The notes under the pieces are model-generated. The model ran no database searches. It had not been told where the DNA came from and saw only the letters and a program-made list of their open reading frames with translations. This document shows positions 25,631-33,595 of a stretch of 64,000 nt of DNA, piece by piece (the stretch's first letter is position 1; the number at the start of each line of letters is the position of its first letter). Origin of the DNA: Kordia sp050633145 (lineage in GTDB: Bacteria > Bacteroidota > Bacteroidia > Flavobacteriales > Flavobacteriaceae); NCBI RefSeq assembly GCF_050633145.1, contig NZ_JBOEFY010000026.1:62001-126000 (forward strand). Reading direction: 5' to 3'. Position numbers and translations under genes: made by a program.

Positions 25631-26355
25631 TGAATTGTATCACAGTAGATGATGAACCATTAGCACACAAAATTATAAAGAATTATTGTGACAATCTTTC
25701 GTTTTTAACTATTGAAAACGAATGTCACTCTGCTTTTGAAGCGATCAATTATTTACATGAGAATGAAGTCGATTTGATCTTTTTAGATATTAATATGCCA
25801 AAACTAAAAGGGTTGGATTTTTTACGCACACTCAAAAATCCGCCATTGGTTATTATTACGACTGCATACCAAGAATATGCCATGGAAGGTTATGAATTGA
25901 ACGTGATTGATTATTTATTGAAACCATTTAGTTTTGAACGTTTTTTAAAAGCCGTACAAAAAGCCCAAGATCATAAAAAATTATTGGATTTATCAGACGC
26001 AGGAAATCCGAAACCACAACCGATTCAAACCACAACTCAAGAAAGTACGATTGAACGCATTTTTATTAAAGGAGATAAAAAAATACACCAAATACAATTA
26101 GATGATATTCTTTATTTAGAAAGTTTAGGTAGCTATGTAAAAATTCATTTAGAAACCGAAACCATTACGACATTAGATCGTTTAGCAAATTTTGAAAAGA
26201 CACTTCCTGCAAATCAGTTTCTTCGGGTTCATAAATCATTTATCATTGCCATTAAAAAAATACAAACCATTGAAGGAAATCGATTAAAAATTTCTGAAAC
26301 TACCATTCCAATTGGAAATGTATACAAGCATAATTTAACGAAGATTATAAAATAA
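25630..26355 (+). CDS. LytTR-family response regulator
   Basis: A 241-aa regulator. The receiver domain has the phospho-acceptor Asp near residue 53 (LIFLDINMPK), Thr in IITTAYQ and Lys in YLLKPF. A LytTR DNA-binding domain occupies about residues 145-241 (IFIKGDKKIHQI, ILYLESLGSYVKIH, FLRVHKSFII). It acts with the kinase before it. Likely targets are the neighbouring ABC/M1 operon and itself; this is inferred from position only. Its stop codon abuts the stop of the convergent gene with no spacer. Confidence 0.92.
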   Translation: MNCITVDDEPLAHKIIKNYCDNLSFLTIENECHSAFEAINYLHENEVDLIFLDINMPKLKGLDFLRTLKNPPLVIITTAYQEYAMEGYELNVIDYLLKPFSFERFLKAVQKAQDHKKLLDLSDAGNPKPQPIQTTTQESTIERIFIKGDKKIHQIQLDDILYLESLGSYVKIHLETETITTLDRLANFEKTLPANQFLRVHKSFIIAIKKIQTIEGNRLKISETTIPIGNVYKHNLTKIIK

Positions 26356-26859
26356 TTACTTCTCCTTCACATACAAACCATCAAAGACCGTTTTCCACGT
26401 TTTTTGATCGGCAGAAGTTTCCCAATGTTGACGAACAGAACCATTTTCGTTGTGTGTCCACGTGACTCTGTTTACATATTTTTGTCCTTTTGAAGATAGT
26501 ACCTCATCACTCATCAAAATCATTTGGTTACCTACTCTATTTCCTTTTAAGTGTAAGTTTCCTCCTTGATTGTCTATCCAAACTTGTTCCCATTGTTTCT
26601 TTTGAGCATTGTAAAAATTATAGCTTGTTCCTGTATAATTTCCTTTGGCGCTTGTCCAGTTTTCACGAAGTACACAATTGTCTTCAATCTTTGTAATGAT
26701 ATTTTTTCCTGCTGGAGTGCCATCTGCATTTGTTACATTCCACGTGCCAACCCAAAAATCAAATGCTTGATGATTTTCAGTACAGCACGCACATTCTTTA
26801 TCTTGAGCAGTCATAGTCATTGATAATAAAACGATACAAATAGGGAGTAGTTTTTTCAT
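26356..26859 (-). CDS. DUF1579-like secreted beta-barrel protein
   Basis: A 167-aa protein with a signal peptide ending near MTAQ. The HQAFDFWVGTWNVT motif starts a lipocalin-like fold of the DUF1579 type. A CACC cluster follows the signal peptide directly. The rest is a series of beta strands with conserved Trp (QWEQVWIDNQGG, RVTWTHNENG). The role is unknown; related proteins may bind small hydrophobic ligands. Confidence 0.68.
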   Translation of the reverse strand: MKKLLPICIVLLSMTMTAQDKECACCTENHQAFDFWVGTWNVTNADGTPAGKNIITKIEDNCVLRENWTSAKGNYTGTSYNFYNAQKKQWEQVWIDNQGGNLHLKGNRVGNQMILMSDEVLSSKGQKYVNRVTWTHNENGSVRQHWETSADQKTWKTVFDGLYVKEK

Positions 26860-27028
26860 TTTTTCAGGGAATTGATTGAAGTATTCAATATAATATAAAT
26901 TTCAAAATTAATCGTTAATCAATTGTTAAACAAGACACTAAAAACACTTACCAATAGGTTTTACTACTGAAGAAAAATTAAAAACTTTCACAAACCTTAA
27001 CATTTTTTAATCAATTTCTAATATTCTC

Positions 27029-27063
27029 TTAACATACGGATGTACATTTTCGACCTATATTTG
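27029..27063 (+). promoter_or_regulatory. Promoter-like sequence with no gene downstream
   Basis: A perfect Bacteroidota -7 box TATATTTG (27056-27063) is preceded at 21 bases by TTAACA (27029-27034). The next plus-strand sequence is not a gene but two hairpins, which suggests a short non-coding transcript. Confidence 0.4.
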
Positions 27064-27067
27064 TACT

Positions 27068-27140
27068 GTTGTAAAAATCTAATTACAACGTTTTTTGGGT
27101 TAGTTAAAAAAATAAAATCGGGTCTCATTGCCCGATTTTT
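27068..27140 (+). ncRNA. Candidate small RNA of about 70 nt
   Basis: Directly after the promoter-like sequence comes a perfect stem GTTGTAA (27068-27074)/TTACAAC (27083-27089) followed by six T. A linker and the terminator stem AAATCGGG (27115-27122)/CCCGATTT (27131-27138) follow. There is no open frame. The second hairpin also works as the terminator of the minus-strand gene ending at 27146. The RNA is inferred from promoter plus hairpins, not from a known family. Confidence 0.3.
27115..27140. terminator. Bidirectional terminator 3' of the B12/metal receptor gene
   Basis: AAATCGGG and CCCGATTT form a perfect 8-base stem around TCTCATTG, with T or A tracts on both sides. It lies 6 bases past the minus-strand stop at 27146. 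Confidence 0.78.
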
Positions 27141-27145
27141 CTTTT

Positions 27146-27937
27146 TTATAAGTTTTTGTGGAGTTCTTTAAAATAATCGAAAGCTTTGGTAAGTCGCGAA
27201 CCATACCAACTAAAATACTCTCCATCTACAAAAACGGTTTTTGCATGATGTGTAAATCGTCCCAATTCAAACGCGTGTTCCTCTTTAAATGGATACGGCT
27301 CCGAAGATAGCATGACAATATCTGGATCGCCATCCAAGCGTATTTTTTTAATTTCTACTTCTGGATATCTTCCATGCGATTCGTAGATATTTTCAAACCT
27401 GCAGAGCTTTAATAGGTAATTGATAAATGTATCTTGTCCGGCTACCATCCAAGGCTTACGCCAGATAAAATACGCGACTTTTTGCACAGGAATATCTTTT
27501 ACAAATTCTTGAAAATCCTTTAAATGGAATTTAATTTTATAGTTAATTTTTGATGCTTCAGTATTGCATTTCATCATCACACCATACTGTGCAATCATTT
27601 CCATTGATTCATCAATATCTTTCACATCTGAAACATGTACAGGAAATAATTCTTCTAATTCCTCAACAATCTCTTTTGTGTTTTCTTCTTTGTTACACAG
27701 AATCAAATCGGGTTGTAATTCCTTTATTTTTTCTAGTTTAATGTTCTTCGTTCCGCCAACAATTGTTTTCGTACTTTTTAAATGATATGGATGTACACAA
27801 AACTTTGTAATTCCCACAATGCGTTCTTCCAAGCCTAAATCGTATAACAATTCAGTTTGTGAAGGCACTAACGAAATGATTCGTCTTGGAGTGCTTTCCA
27901 ACGTAAACGTTCTATCTAATTGATCTTTAAATTCCAT
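27146..27937 (-). CDS. BtuF-like helical-backbone receptor (cobalamin/metal binding)
   Basis: A 263-aa protein of the periplasmic-binding fold III family. Typical parts are RIISLVPSQTELLYDLGLEE, VGITKFCVHP, KELQPDLILCNKEEN and the closing WYGSRL region. I start at the ATG at 27937 (MEFKDQL); the longer frame adds only a non-signal extension. There is no signal peptide or lipobox, so it may be cytosolic, as are several flavobacterial members annotated as cobalamin-binding. A B12 role would fit the presence of icmF, but ligand assignment is uncertain. Confidence 0.75.
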   Translation of the reverse strand: MEFKDQLDRTFTLESTPRRIISLVPSQTELLYDLGLEERIVGITKFCVHPYHLKSTKTIVGGTKNIKLEKIKELQPDLILCNKEENTKEIVEELEELFPVHVSDVKDIDESMEMIAQYGVMMKCNTEASKINYKIKFHLKDFQEFVKDIPVQKVAYFIWRKPWMVAGQDTFINYLLKLCRFENIYESHGRYPEVEIKKIRLDGDPDIVMLSSEPYPFKEEHAFELGRFTHHAKTVFVDGEYFSWYGSRLTKAFDYFKELHKNL

Positions 27938-27997
27938 ATATGAGATTCTGAATTGATACTGAATCAAGTTCAGCACATGGTTCAGAATAACGAAAGA

Positions 27998-28813
27998 TTA
28001 TTTCGTCAATATTTCTGCCATTTGCAATTGTAATTCTGATGCTTTTTTCGCTGCTGCGGAAGCAAAATCTGCTTCGTTTGAAGCGTATATAATTCCTCGA
28101 GAAGAATTGATTAACAATCCAATGTTGTCTGTCATTCCGTATTTACAAACATCTTGCAGATTTCCGCCTTGAGCGCCTACACCAGGAACTAGTAAGAAAC
28201 TTTCAGGAATAATTTTACGAATATCTCCTAAAAATGAAGCTTTGGTTGCACCAACAACATACATTAAGTTTTCGCTATTTTCCCATGTTTTAGAAGTTTC
28301 TAGTACATGTTTGTACACTTCCTTATCATCAATGGTTTTCGTTTGAAAATCGAATGCACCTTTGTTTGAAGTTAGTGCCAATAAGATGGTATGCTTTCCT
28401 TTAAAAGCTAAGAAAGGTTCTACAGAATCTTTTCCCATATATGGCGCTACAGTCACCGAATCGAACGCTAAATCTTCAAAAAACGCTTTTGCATACATAC
28501 TCGACGTATTTCCAATGTCACCACGTTTTGCATCGGCAATCGTAAAGATTTCTGGATGATTTGTATTTAAGTATTGAATTGTTTTTTCTAATGCTTGCCA
28601 ACCTTTAATTCCGTAGGCTTCATAAAATGCTGTATTTGGTTTATACGCTACAGCTAAATGATGTGTGGCATCAATAATTGCCTTATTAAATTCAAAAATT
28701 GGATCGTCAGTCTCCAATAAGAATTTTGGAATTTTTTGTAAATCTACATCCAATCCGATACACAAAAACGATTTCTTTTTATGTATTTCTGCAATTAGTT
28801 GTGTTGTTGTCAT
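27998..28813 (-). CDS. pyrF: Orotidine 5'-phosphate decarboxylase
   Basis: A 271-aa enzyme that makes UMP from OMP in pyrimidine synthesis. The catalytic motif is IADAKRGDIGNT near residue 95. The length and the SFLCIGLDVDLQKIP opening identify the longer class 2 type. VPGVGAQGG and INSSRGIIYA provide the phosphate-binding end. In related genomes it often neighbours prfA; here a four-helix-bundle gene lies between them. Confidence 0.95.
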   Translation of the reverse strand: MTTTQLIAEIHKKKSFLCIGLDVDLQKIPKFLLETDDPIFEFNKAIIDATHHLAVAYKPNTAFYEAYGIKGWQALEKTIQYLNTNHPEIFTIADAKRGDIGNTSSMYAKAFFEDLAFDSVTVAPYMGKDSVEPFLAFKGKHTILLALTSNKGAFDFQTKTIDDKEVYKHVLETSKTWENSENLMYVVGATKASFLGDIRKIIPESFLLVPGVGAQGGNLQDVCKYGMTDNIGLLINSSRGIIYASNEADFASAAAKKASELQLQMAEILTK

Positions 28814-28839
28814 TTTTTTGGGTGTTGGGTTGTTTTTTT

Positions 28840-28857
28840 GGTGTTGGGTCTTAGGTT
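28840..28857 (-). repeat. Left inverted-repeat-like sequence beside the four-helix-bundle gene
   Basis: Read on the minus strand this is AACCTAAGACCCAACACC. It matches 29331-29348 on the plus strand at 16 of 18 positions, so the two are inverted around the gene at 28884-29240. It lies in a G/T-rich tract (28819-28880) with several GGTGTTGGGT-like units. Confidence 0.45.
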
Positions 28858-28883
28858 CTGGGTGTTTGGTATTTGGTGTTGGG

Positions 28884-29240
28884 TTATTGAGTTTTAGTAT
28901 AATTGATTAAAGCATTGATACTCTTTTGTAGTCTATGAATCTTTCCAATAATTATTTCACTATCCTGAACAGAAATATAAGAGAGTCTTTCACATATTAT
29001 AATTTGTGTTTCTACTTCAAAAGAAGAACCCAAACTGATTTTTAAAAATCGAGCAAAATCTTTTTGGGAGTCTTTGGCACAACCTTCCGCTATGTTGGAA
29101 GGAATTGATACAACTGCTCTTGAAAGTTGTGAATACAAACCTAATTTTTCAGAATCAGGTAGTTTCTTTATCAATTCATAAACAAATGTTACTAGATGAA
29201 TGGAATCATTCCATATATTCAATTTTCGAAAATTTCTCAT
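28884..29240 (-). CDS. Four-helix-bundle protein (S23/IVP family)
   Basis: A 118-aa protein of the 23S rRNA intervening-sequence-associated family. Signature parts are MRNFRKLNIWNDS, KLPDSEKLGLYSQLSRAVVS, IPSNIAEG and the helix around FLKISLGSSFEVET. I start at 29240, which gives the usual family start and length; an ATG at 29261 would add seven residues. The function is unknown, and the genes occur free in many genomes without rRNA insertions, as here. Repeats bracket it. Confidence 0.85.
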   Translation of the reverse strand: MRNFRKLNIWNDSIHLVTFVYELIKKLPDSEKLGLYSQLSRAVVSIPSNIAEGCAKDSQKDFARFLKISLGSSFEVETQIIICERLSYISVQDSEIIIGKIHRLQKSINALINYTKTQ

Positions 29241-29330
29241 ATAATTTGCGTATTTGAGCATTTCGAGGGTATTATCTACATCTTATAATTTTACTTTACA
29301 AATATTCTCAACTTAAAGTCAAAGACCTAA

Positions 29331-29348
29331 AACCTAAGAGCCAAAACC
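29331..29348 (+). repeat. Right inverted-repeat-like sequence beside the four-helix-bundle gene
   Basis: AACCTAAGAGCCAAAACC on the plus strand pairs as an inverted repeat with 28840-28857 (16 of 18 positions). It lies in an A/C-rich tract just before the prfA stop codon at 29358. Confidence 0.45.
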
Positions 29349-29357
29349 TAAATCAGA

Positions 29358-30431
29358 TTAAAACTCACTAGCTTCTTTCAACTTCTCTGTGTTTTCAACC
29401 AACATTAATTCATCTAATATTTTTTGAATATCTCCATTCATGATATTTGATAAATCGTATAATGTTAATCCGATTCTATGATCAGTAACACGTCCTTGTG
29501 GATAATTGTAAGTTCTAATTTTTGCACTTCTATCTCCAGAAGAAACCATACTCTTACGACGTGCAGAATCTGCTGCTAGTTTCTTTTCGAGTTCTTTATC
29601 GTATAAGCGAGAACGCAATACTTTTAGGGCTTTTTCTAAGTTTTTGTGTGATGATTTTTGATCTTGACAACTTACTACCAATCCTGACGGTCCGTGATGT
29701 AAACGAATTGCAGAATATGTTGTATTTACCGATTGTCCTCCAGGTCCAGTAGAAGTAGTTCGTTCAATACGAACATCGTTCATGTCCAATTCTACATCAA
29801 ACTCTTCTGCTTCTGGCAATACCATCACCGTTGCAGCACTTGTATGTACACGACCTTGTGTCTCTGTTTGTGGTACACGTTGCACACGATGTACACCAGC
29901 TTCAAACTTCATAGTTCCGTATACATCTTCACCAGAAACTTCAAAAATCATTTCTTTAAATCCTCCAGAAGTTCCTTCACTATAGTCTACAATACTTACT
30001 TTCCAGCCACGACCTTCACAGTATTTTGTATACATACGATGTAAATCACCTGCAAAAATACTAGCTTCATCTCCACCAGTTCCGGCACGTAATTCTACTA
30101 CGACATTTTTACTGTCTTCCGGATCTTTTGGAATTAATAAGAGTTTTATTTCTTCTTCTAATAGTGGTAATGCATCTTTTGCTTCATCCAACTGCATTTT
30201 CGCCATTTCTACCATCTCGGCATCACTTCCATCTGAAATGATTTCTTCGGCTTCTGCAATGTTGTCTATAAGCTCTTTATATACATCGCGCTTTTCTACT
30301 AGTGTTTTAAGATCTTTATATTCTTTATTGAGCTGTACGTATCTTTTTTGGTCAGCAATGATATCTGGTTGAATAATTAAATCATTCACCTCATCAAAAC
30401 GCTGTTTTACTATTTGTAACTTTTCTAACAT
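29358..30431 (-). CDS. prfA: Peptide chain release factor 1
   Basis: A 357-aa release factor for UAA and UAG. It carries the universal GGQ motif in STGPGGQSVNTT for peptide release. The RF1-type PxT codon-recognition motif reads PQT in RVQRVPQTETQGRVHTS; RF2 would show SPF here. The length is standard, and the ATG at 30431 is the usual start (MLEKLQIVKQRFDE). Confidence 0.96.
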   Translation of the reverse strand: MLEKLQIVKQRFDEVNDLIIQPDIIADQKRYVQLNKEYKDLKTLVEKRDVYKELIDNIAEAEEIISDGSDAEMVEMAKMQLDEAKDALPLLEEEIKLLLIPKDPEDSKNVVVELRAGTGGDEASIFAGDLHRMYTKYCEGRGWKVSIVDYSEGTSGGFKEMIFEVSGEDVYGTMKFEAGVHRVQRVPQTETQGRVHTSAATVMVLPEAEEFDVELDMNDVRIERTTSTGPGGQSVNTTYSAIRLHHGPSGLVVSCQDQKSSHKNLEKALKVLRSRLYDKELEKKLAADSARRKSMVSSGDRSAKIRTYNYPQGRVTDHRIGLTLYDLSNIMNGDIQKILDELMLVENTEKLKEASEF

Positions 30432-30611
30432 GTAACTTCTCTTTTCAGGTTTGCAAATTTACAATTTTTATTGATTGTTTATAGTTTTATAAGTACGTTC
30501 TAAAACATTCATGCTAATATCTTATTTTTCTTTTAATTTTCTAGCAATTAATCTTACATTAAAATTGTATATTTAATACTTAAATTAATTAACCATTTTA
30601 AATTATTACAC

Positions 30612-30779
30612 ATGAAAAAAAGAAACTTAAACTCATTGAAACTTAACAAGAGAAGTATTTCATCTTTAAAAGAAGTTGTAAAAGCAGGAATGAGAACTCC
30701 TGTTGATAGTGACTGCTCTTCATTTGGAAACGGTGAATGTGAAAACACCTTTTGTAACTGTCAAACAGACCAGCAATAA
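30612..30779 (+). CDS. Class I lanthipeptide-like precursor peptide (55 aa)
   Basis: A short frame encodes the leader MKKRNLNSLKLNKRSISSLK, with the LxLxKxxIxxL pattern of the other precursors. The core has four cysteines (DC, EC, FC, NC) and several Ser and Thr. The leader ends in KAGM rather than GG, so the cleavage site is less clear. A strong terminator follows at 30795-30834. It opens a cluster of three precursor genes. Confidence 0.7.
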   Translation: MKKRNLNSLKLNKRSISSLKEVVKAGMRTPVDSDCSSFGNGECENTFCNCQTDQQ

Positions 30780-30794
30780 ATTTATAATTTATAT

Positions 30795-30834
30795 AAACTG
30801 CGTTATTTTCTACGGAAAGTAACGCAGTTTTTTT
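30795..30834 (+). terminator. Intrinsic terminator after the 55-aa precursor
   Basis: AACTGCGTTA (30796-30805) pairs with TAACGCAGTT (30820-30829), followed by T residues. Confidence 0.85.
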
Positions 30835-30921
30835 GTAAACATTACTATTATTACGGATTATCCATCCTAGAAACTTGCTCCTTCTTACTACTTTTATTCA
30901 TTAACCACAAACTTATATATC

Positions 30922-31221
30922 ATGAAAAAAAGAAAGGTAAATTTAAAACAATTGTCTTTAAAAAAGTCGAGAGTAGCATCGTTAGAATCTAATAGTGTAA
31001 CAGGTGGATTCCAGTCATGGACAGGAACAGCAGAACCTTGTTTTACAGATTTTGTATGCGGAACAGTAATTGGGTGTGGCGTAACAAATGTTGGATGTCC
31101 ACCACCAAATACTACTAATTGTCCTCCGCAAACTGGTGCTTGCCCAACAGCTGCTTGTCCACCAGCAACACTTTTATGTAATTCACATTCTGTATGTCCT
31201 CCTGGAGTATATTGCTACTAA
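30922..31221 (+). CDS. Cys-rich class I lanthipeptide-like precursor (99 aa)
   Basis: The leader VNLKQLSLKKSRVASLES and the GG at about residues 28-29 are typical. The 70-residue core starts FQSWTGTAEPC and has ten cysteines, many in GC or CPP contexts (VGCPPP, NCPPQTGAC, AACPPAT, VCPPGVYCY). It is a tandem paralogue of the gene at 31382, and both start and end of the core are conserved. About 75 bases upstream are similar too, so each copy probably has its own promoter. A terminator follows at 31249. Confidence 0.8.
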   Translation: MKKRKVNLKQLSLKKSRVASLESNSVTGGFQSWTGTAEPCFTDFVCGTVIGCGVTNVGCPPPNTTNCPPQTGACPTAACPPATLLCNSHSVCPPGVYCY

Positions 31222-31248
31222 ACGTACTTTTTACATAGAATTAAAAAC

Positions 31249-31280
31249 GAAAGCTTTCAGATTTACTGAAAGCTTTTTTT
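31249..31280 (+). terminator. Intrinsic terminator after the 99-aa precursor
   Basis: AAAGCTTTCAG (31250-31260) pairs with CTGAAAGCTTT (31266-31276), followed by T residues. Confidence 0.85.
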
Positions 31281-31381
31281 ATATAATATTTTTATAATAA
31301 CCTACTTTTATTACGGGCTTTCCATCAAAAAAACTTGTAGCTTCTTGTTACTTTTACGCATTAACCACAAATTTAAATACC

Positions 31382-31687
31382 ATGAAAAAAAAGCAAATTA
31401 ACTTAAAACAATTAGCATTAAAAAAATCAAGAGTAGCATCGTTAGAATCTGACAATTTAAAAGGAGGAACTAGTGGATGGACAGGTGGATTCCAGTCATG
31501 GACAGGAACAGCTGAACCATGTTTCTCTGATTTTAACTGTGGTACAGTTGGATGTGTAACTAACGGTTGCCCACCAGCAACACAAAATTGTCCAACAAAT
31601 GGATGTCCACAACCTACAGTTGGATGTGGAAGTAATATTGGATGTAATTCAGATTCAGTATGTCCTCCAGGAGTTCAGTGCTACTAA
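31382..31687 (+). CDS. Cys-rich class I lanthipeptide-like precursor (101 aa)
   Basis: A tandem paralogue of the preceding gene with nearly the same leader (INLKQLALKKSRVASLES). The core has ten cysteines. Near the cleavage site the motif is duplicated (GGTSGWTGGFQSWTG), adding seven residues relative to the sister peptide. The middle of the core has diverged while FQSWTGTAEPCF and the CPPGVxCY end are kept. No modification, protease or export gene is adjacent. Confidence 0.8.
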   Translation: MKKKQINLKQLALKKSRVASLESDNLKGGTSGWTGGFQSWTGTAEPCFSDFNCGTVGCVTNGCPPATQNCPTNGCPQPTVGCGSNIGCNSDSVCPPGVQCY

Positions 31688-31714
31688 GAATACGCTTTTA
31701 ATAACAACAATTGG

Positions 31715-31746
31715 AAAGGCTTTCAAATATTTGAAAGCCTTTTTTA
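31715..31746. terminator. Bidirectional terminator between convergent genes
   Basis: AAAGGCTTTCAAA pairs with TTTGAAAGCCTTT around a minimal loop, with a T run on the plus side. It lies between the 101-aa precursor and the DUF5777 gene. Confidence 0.85.
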
Positions 31747-31777
31747 ATAAGTTATGTTAGGTGTTTACTGTCCTTTT

Positions 31778-32629
31778 TTAGAATACACGCACAATATTAA
31801 ATCCGAAGAAAATATCTCCATCTCCCCAATCTCCTTCTGCATAACTAAGGAATCCTGGTTCGTTGGTTGATTGTGCATTGGAAAATAGTAATTGAAATAC
31901 GTGTCCTCCAGTTTCAATATCAACTCCAATAGTTAACGGGTTTTTAAATGCGGTTCCGTCTGCTCTACTAAAGTTATATGCATAATCCAAATTGATAGAC
32001 ATACGTTTGCTTATTTTTAAACGTCCTCCAGCACCCATTGCAAACTGATCGTGCTTTTGAGATGCTTCTAAAGTTAAGTTGTTACGTACATATGATGGCG
32101 CTAATTCTAGTGAAAAGTTATTGCTGAATCTGCGCGAAATCAATAATTGAGTTGTATAACTTAAACGATCAGAAAATGTTAAGAATGGAAAACGATCTTT
32201 TCGTACTTGTGTATTTATATTCGCCGTAGCGTATCCTACAAGATTTACAGGAAAGTTGTCCGTTTGACTTTTAAGTTTCATTTTGGTAGAGAGTGCATAC
32301 GTTTGTCGTAGTGATTCTCTACTAAGTCCAAATTGCCAACCTTCAAAAAGTCCGTACACCAATTGGATTTTAGTATTTGCATTGTCAAATCCGAAAAATG
32401 TAGACAATCCGTCATCTAAAGTTCCAAATCGGTGCGATACATATAAATATAGATCACCTTTTGCTCCTACTTTTGTCGATTGTAAGTTTCCTATTTTCAT
32501 GGCTTTGAATGCAGGCGATTCAAATGTTTCTGGAGTTGCTTCACCTTCCAATTCATCTAGTAAATCATCTTGTGCATGCAATCCTATGCTAAACAAACAG
32601 CATATTGCTAGTATATAATAGTGTTTCAT
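31778..32629 (-). CDS. DUF5777 family outer-membrane beta-barrel protein
   Basis: A 283-aa protein with a signal peptide ending at LHAQ. A short acidic stretch (DDLLDELEGE) precedes about twelve amphipathic beta strands typical of the DUF5777 family (LYLYVSHRFGTLDDGLSTFF, YTTQLLISRRFSNNFSLELA), and the terminal residue is Phe. It is the last gene of a four-gene minus-strand operon that starts with a cytochrome c. In known genomes DUF5777 proteins often travel with YceI-like and cytochrome genes, which suggests an envelope redox or stress role. Confidence 0.82.
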   Translation of the reverse strand: MKHYYILAICCLFSIGLHAQDDLLDELEGEATPETFESPAFKAMKIGNLQSTKVGAKGDLYLYVSHRFGTLDDGLSTFFGFDNANTKIQLVYGLFEGWQFGLSRESLRQTYALSTKMKLKSQTDNFPVNLVGYATANINTQVRKDRFPFLTFSDRLSYTTQLLISRRFSNNFSLELAPSYVRNNLTLEASQKHDQFAMGAGGRLKISKRMSINLDYAYNFSRADGTAFKNPLTIGVDIETGGHVFQLLFSNAQSTNEPGFLSYAEGDWGDGDIFFGFNIVRVF

Positions 32630-32634
32630 TTATG

Positions 32635-33039
32635 TTATTTTTTGAGAATAATTGCTTTGTCAAGTTTCAATTCTTCTAGGATGTCATCATATCCAATAAT
32701 TCTACCCTTTATATTAATTTTTTGTCCTTCTTTTAGGTTATCTGTTTTTGTACCTTCTTCCAATTGGAAATAGATACTCCCGTTTACGGTAACACCTTTT
32801 AGGTCTTTCCCAGAAATGACACCAGTTAATTCAACAACTTTGTTTCCTCCTGTTGTCCACTCATCAGCACTCTCTTCTATTTTAGTTAAAAATTCTTGTG
32901 AGTTTCCTTTAAAAGCAACTTCCATATCTTCAATGGATTGATGCGATTGATAGAGATAAAAATATCCTCCAACACCAACTGCGACTATTGCTACTAAGAA
33001 AATGAGTAGCCTTTTTTTATTTTTTTTCGATAAGCTCAT
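32635..33039 (-). CDS. Membrane-anchored OB-fold protein
   Basis: A 134-aa protein with one N-terminal membrane helix (RLLIFLVAIVAVGVGGYFYL) and a C-terminal OB-fold-like domain (VVELTGVISGKDLKGVTV, IYFQLEEG, EGQKINIKGRIIGYDD) resembling the tRNA_anti-like group. It probably faces the periplasm. Its start overlaps the 3' end of the YceI gene by 23 bases, so it belongs to the same operon. Confidence 0.72.
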   Translation of the reverse strand: MSLSKKNKKRLLIFLVAIVAVGVGGYFYLYQSHQSIEDMEVAFKGNSQEFLTKIEESADEWTTGGNKVVELTGVISGKDLKGVTVNGSIYFQLEEGTKTDNLKEGQKINIKGRIIGYDDILEELKLDKAIILKK

Positions 33040-33562
33040 AATTCATGGTGATGTTAATTTCTTTTGCGATTTTTTCTCGTACGATACTTGGAATTTCAAT
33101 TCCAAATTCTTGTGGTTTTACAGAAAGCGCCGATGTTACTATTATTTTATCTCCGTTTTTAGATATGTTGGCTGTTGTTGAAACGTTTTTAGTTTCTCCT
33201 CTTACTGTTAAGGTTCCTGACAATTTGTATTCTTTGGCTGTACTAGATAAGTCAGACATATTGAAACCTTCTAATTTCCCTTTGAATGTAGCTTTTGGAA
33301 ACTTATCAGAATCCATGTAGTTTTCATTAAAATGTTCTTCCATCAATGCCACTTTAAAGTGAAATGATTTGATGAATAACAACGCTGCAAATTCACCAGA
33401 ATCTACTTTTAAAACTGCTGTTGTACTATTACTTTTTGCTTCTACAGGCTCAAATGCTGCTACAGAAGCTTTAAAATCTGTTTTACCTGTTTTGGTGTAA
33501 TACTTTTGTGCCGCCACAGTCCCAACTGCAAGAAACATGCACATGTATAGTAATTTTTTCAT
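33017..33562 (-). CDS. YceI family protein
   Basis: A 181-aa periplasmic lipocalin-like protein with a signal peptide (MKKLLYMCMFLAVGTVAAQ). YceI features include FKSFHFKVALMEEHFNENYM, the FPKATFKGKLEGF strand and GTLTVRGETKNV. Members bind isoprenoid or fatty ligands. It is the second gene of the cytochrome c operon. Confidence 0.88.
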   Translation of the reverse strand: MKKLLYMCMFLAVGTVAAQKYYTKTGKTDFKASVAAFEPVEAKSNSTTAVLKVDSGEFAALLFIKSFHFKVALMEEHFNENYMDSDKFPKATFKGKLEGFNMSDLSSTAKEYKLSGTLTVRGETKNVSTTANISKNGDKIIVTSALSVKPQEFGIEIPSIVREKIAKEINITMNYELIEKK

Positions 33563-33595
33563 ATTGTTTATGGTATTGTTTTATTAGGTGTTGTT

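Noticed and set aside
28819..28880. CRISPR-like repeat array
   Set aside because: The GGTGTTGGGT-like units are short, irregular and without spacers of constant length; no cas gene is present.
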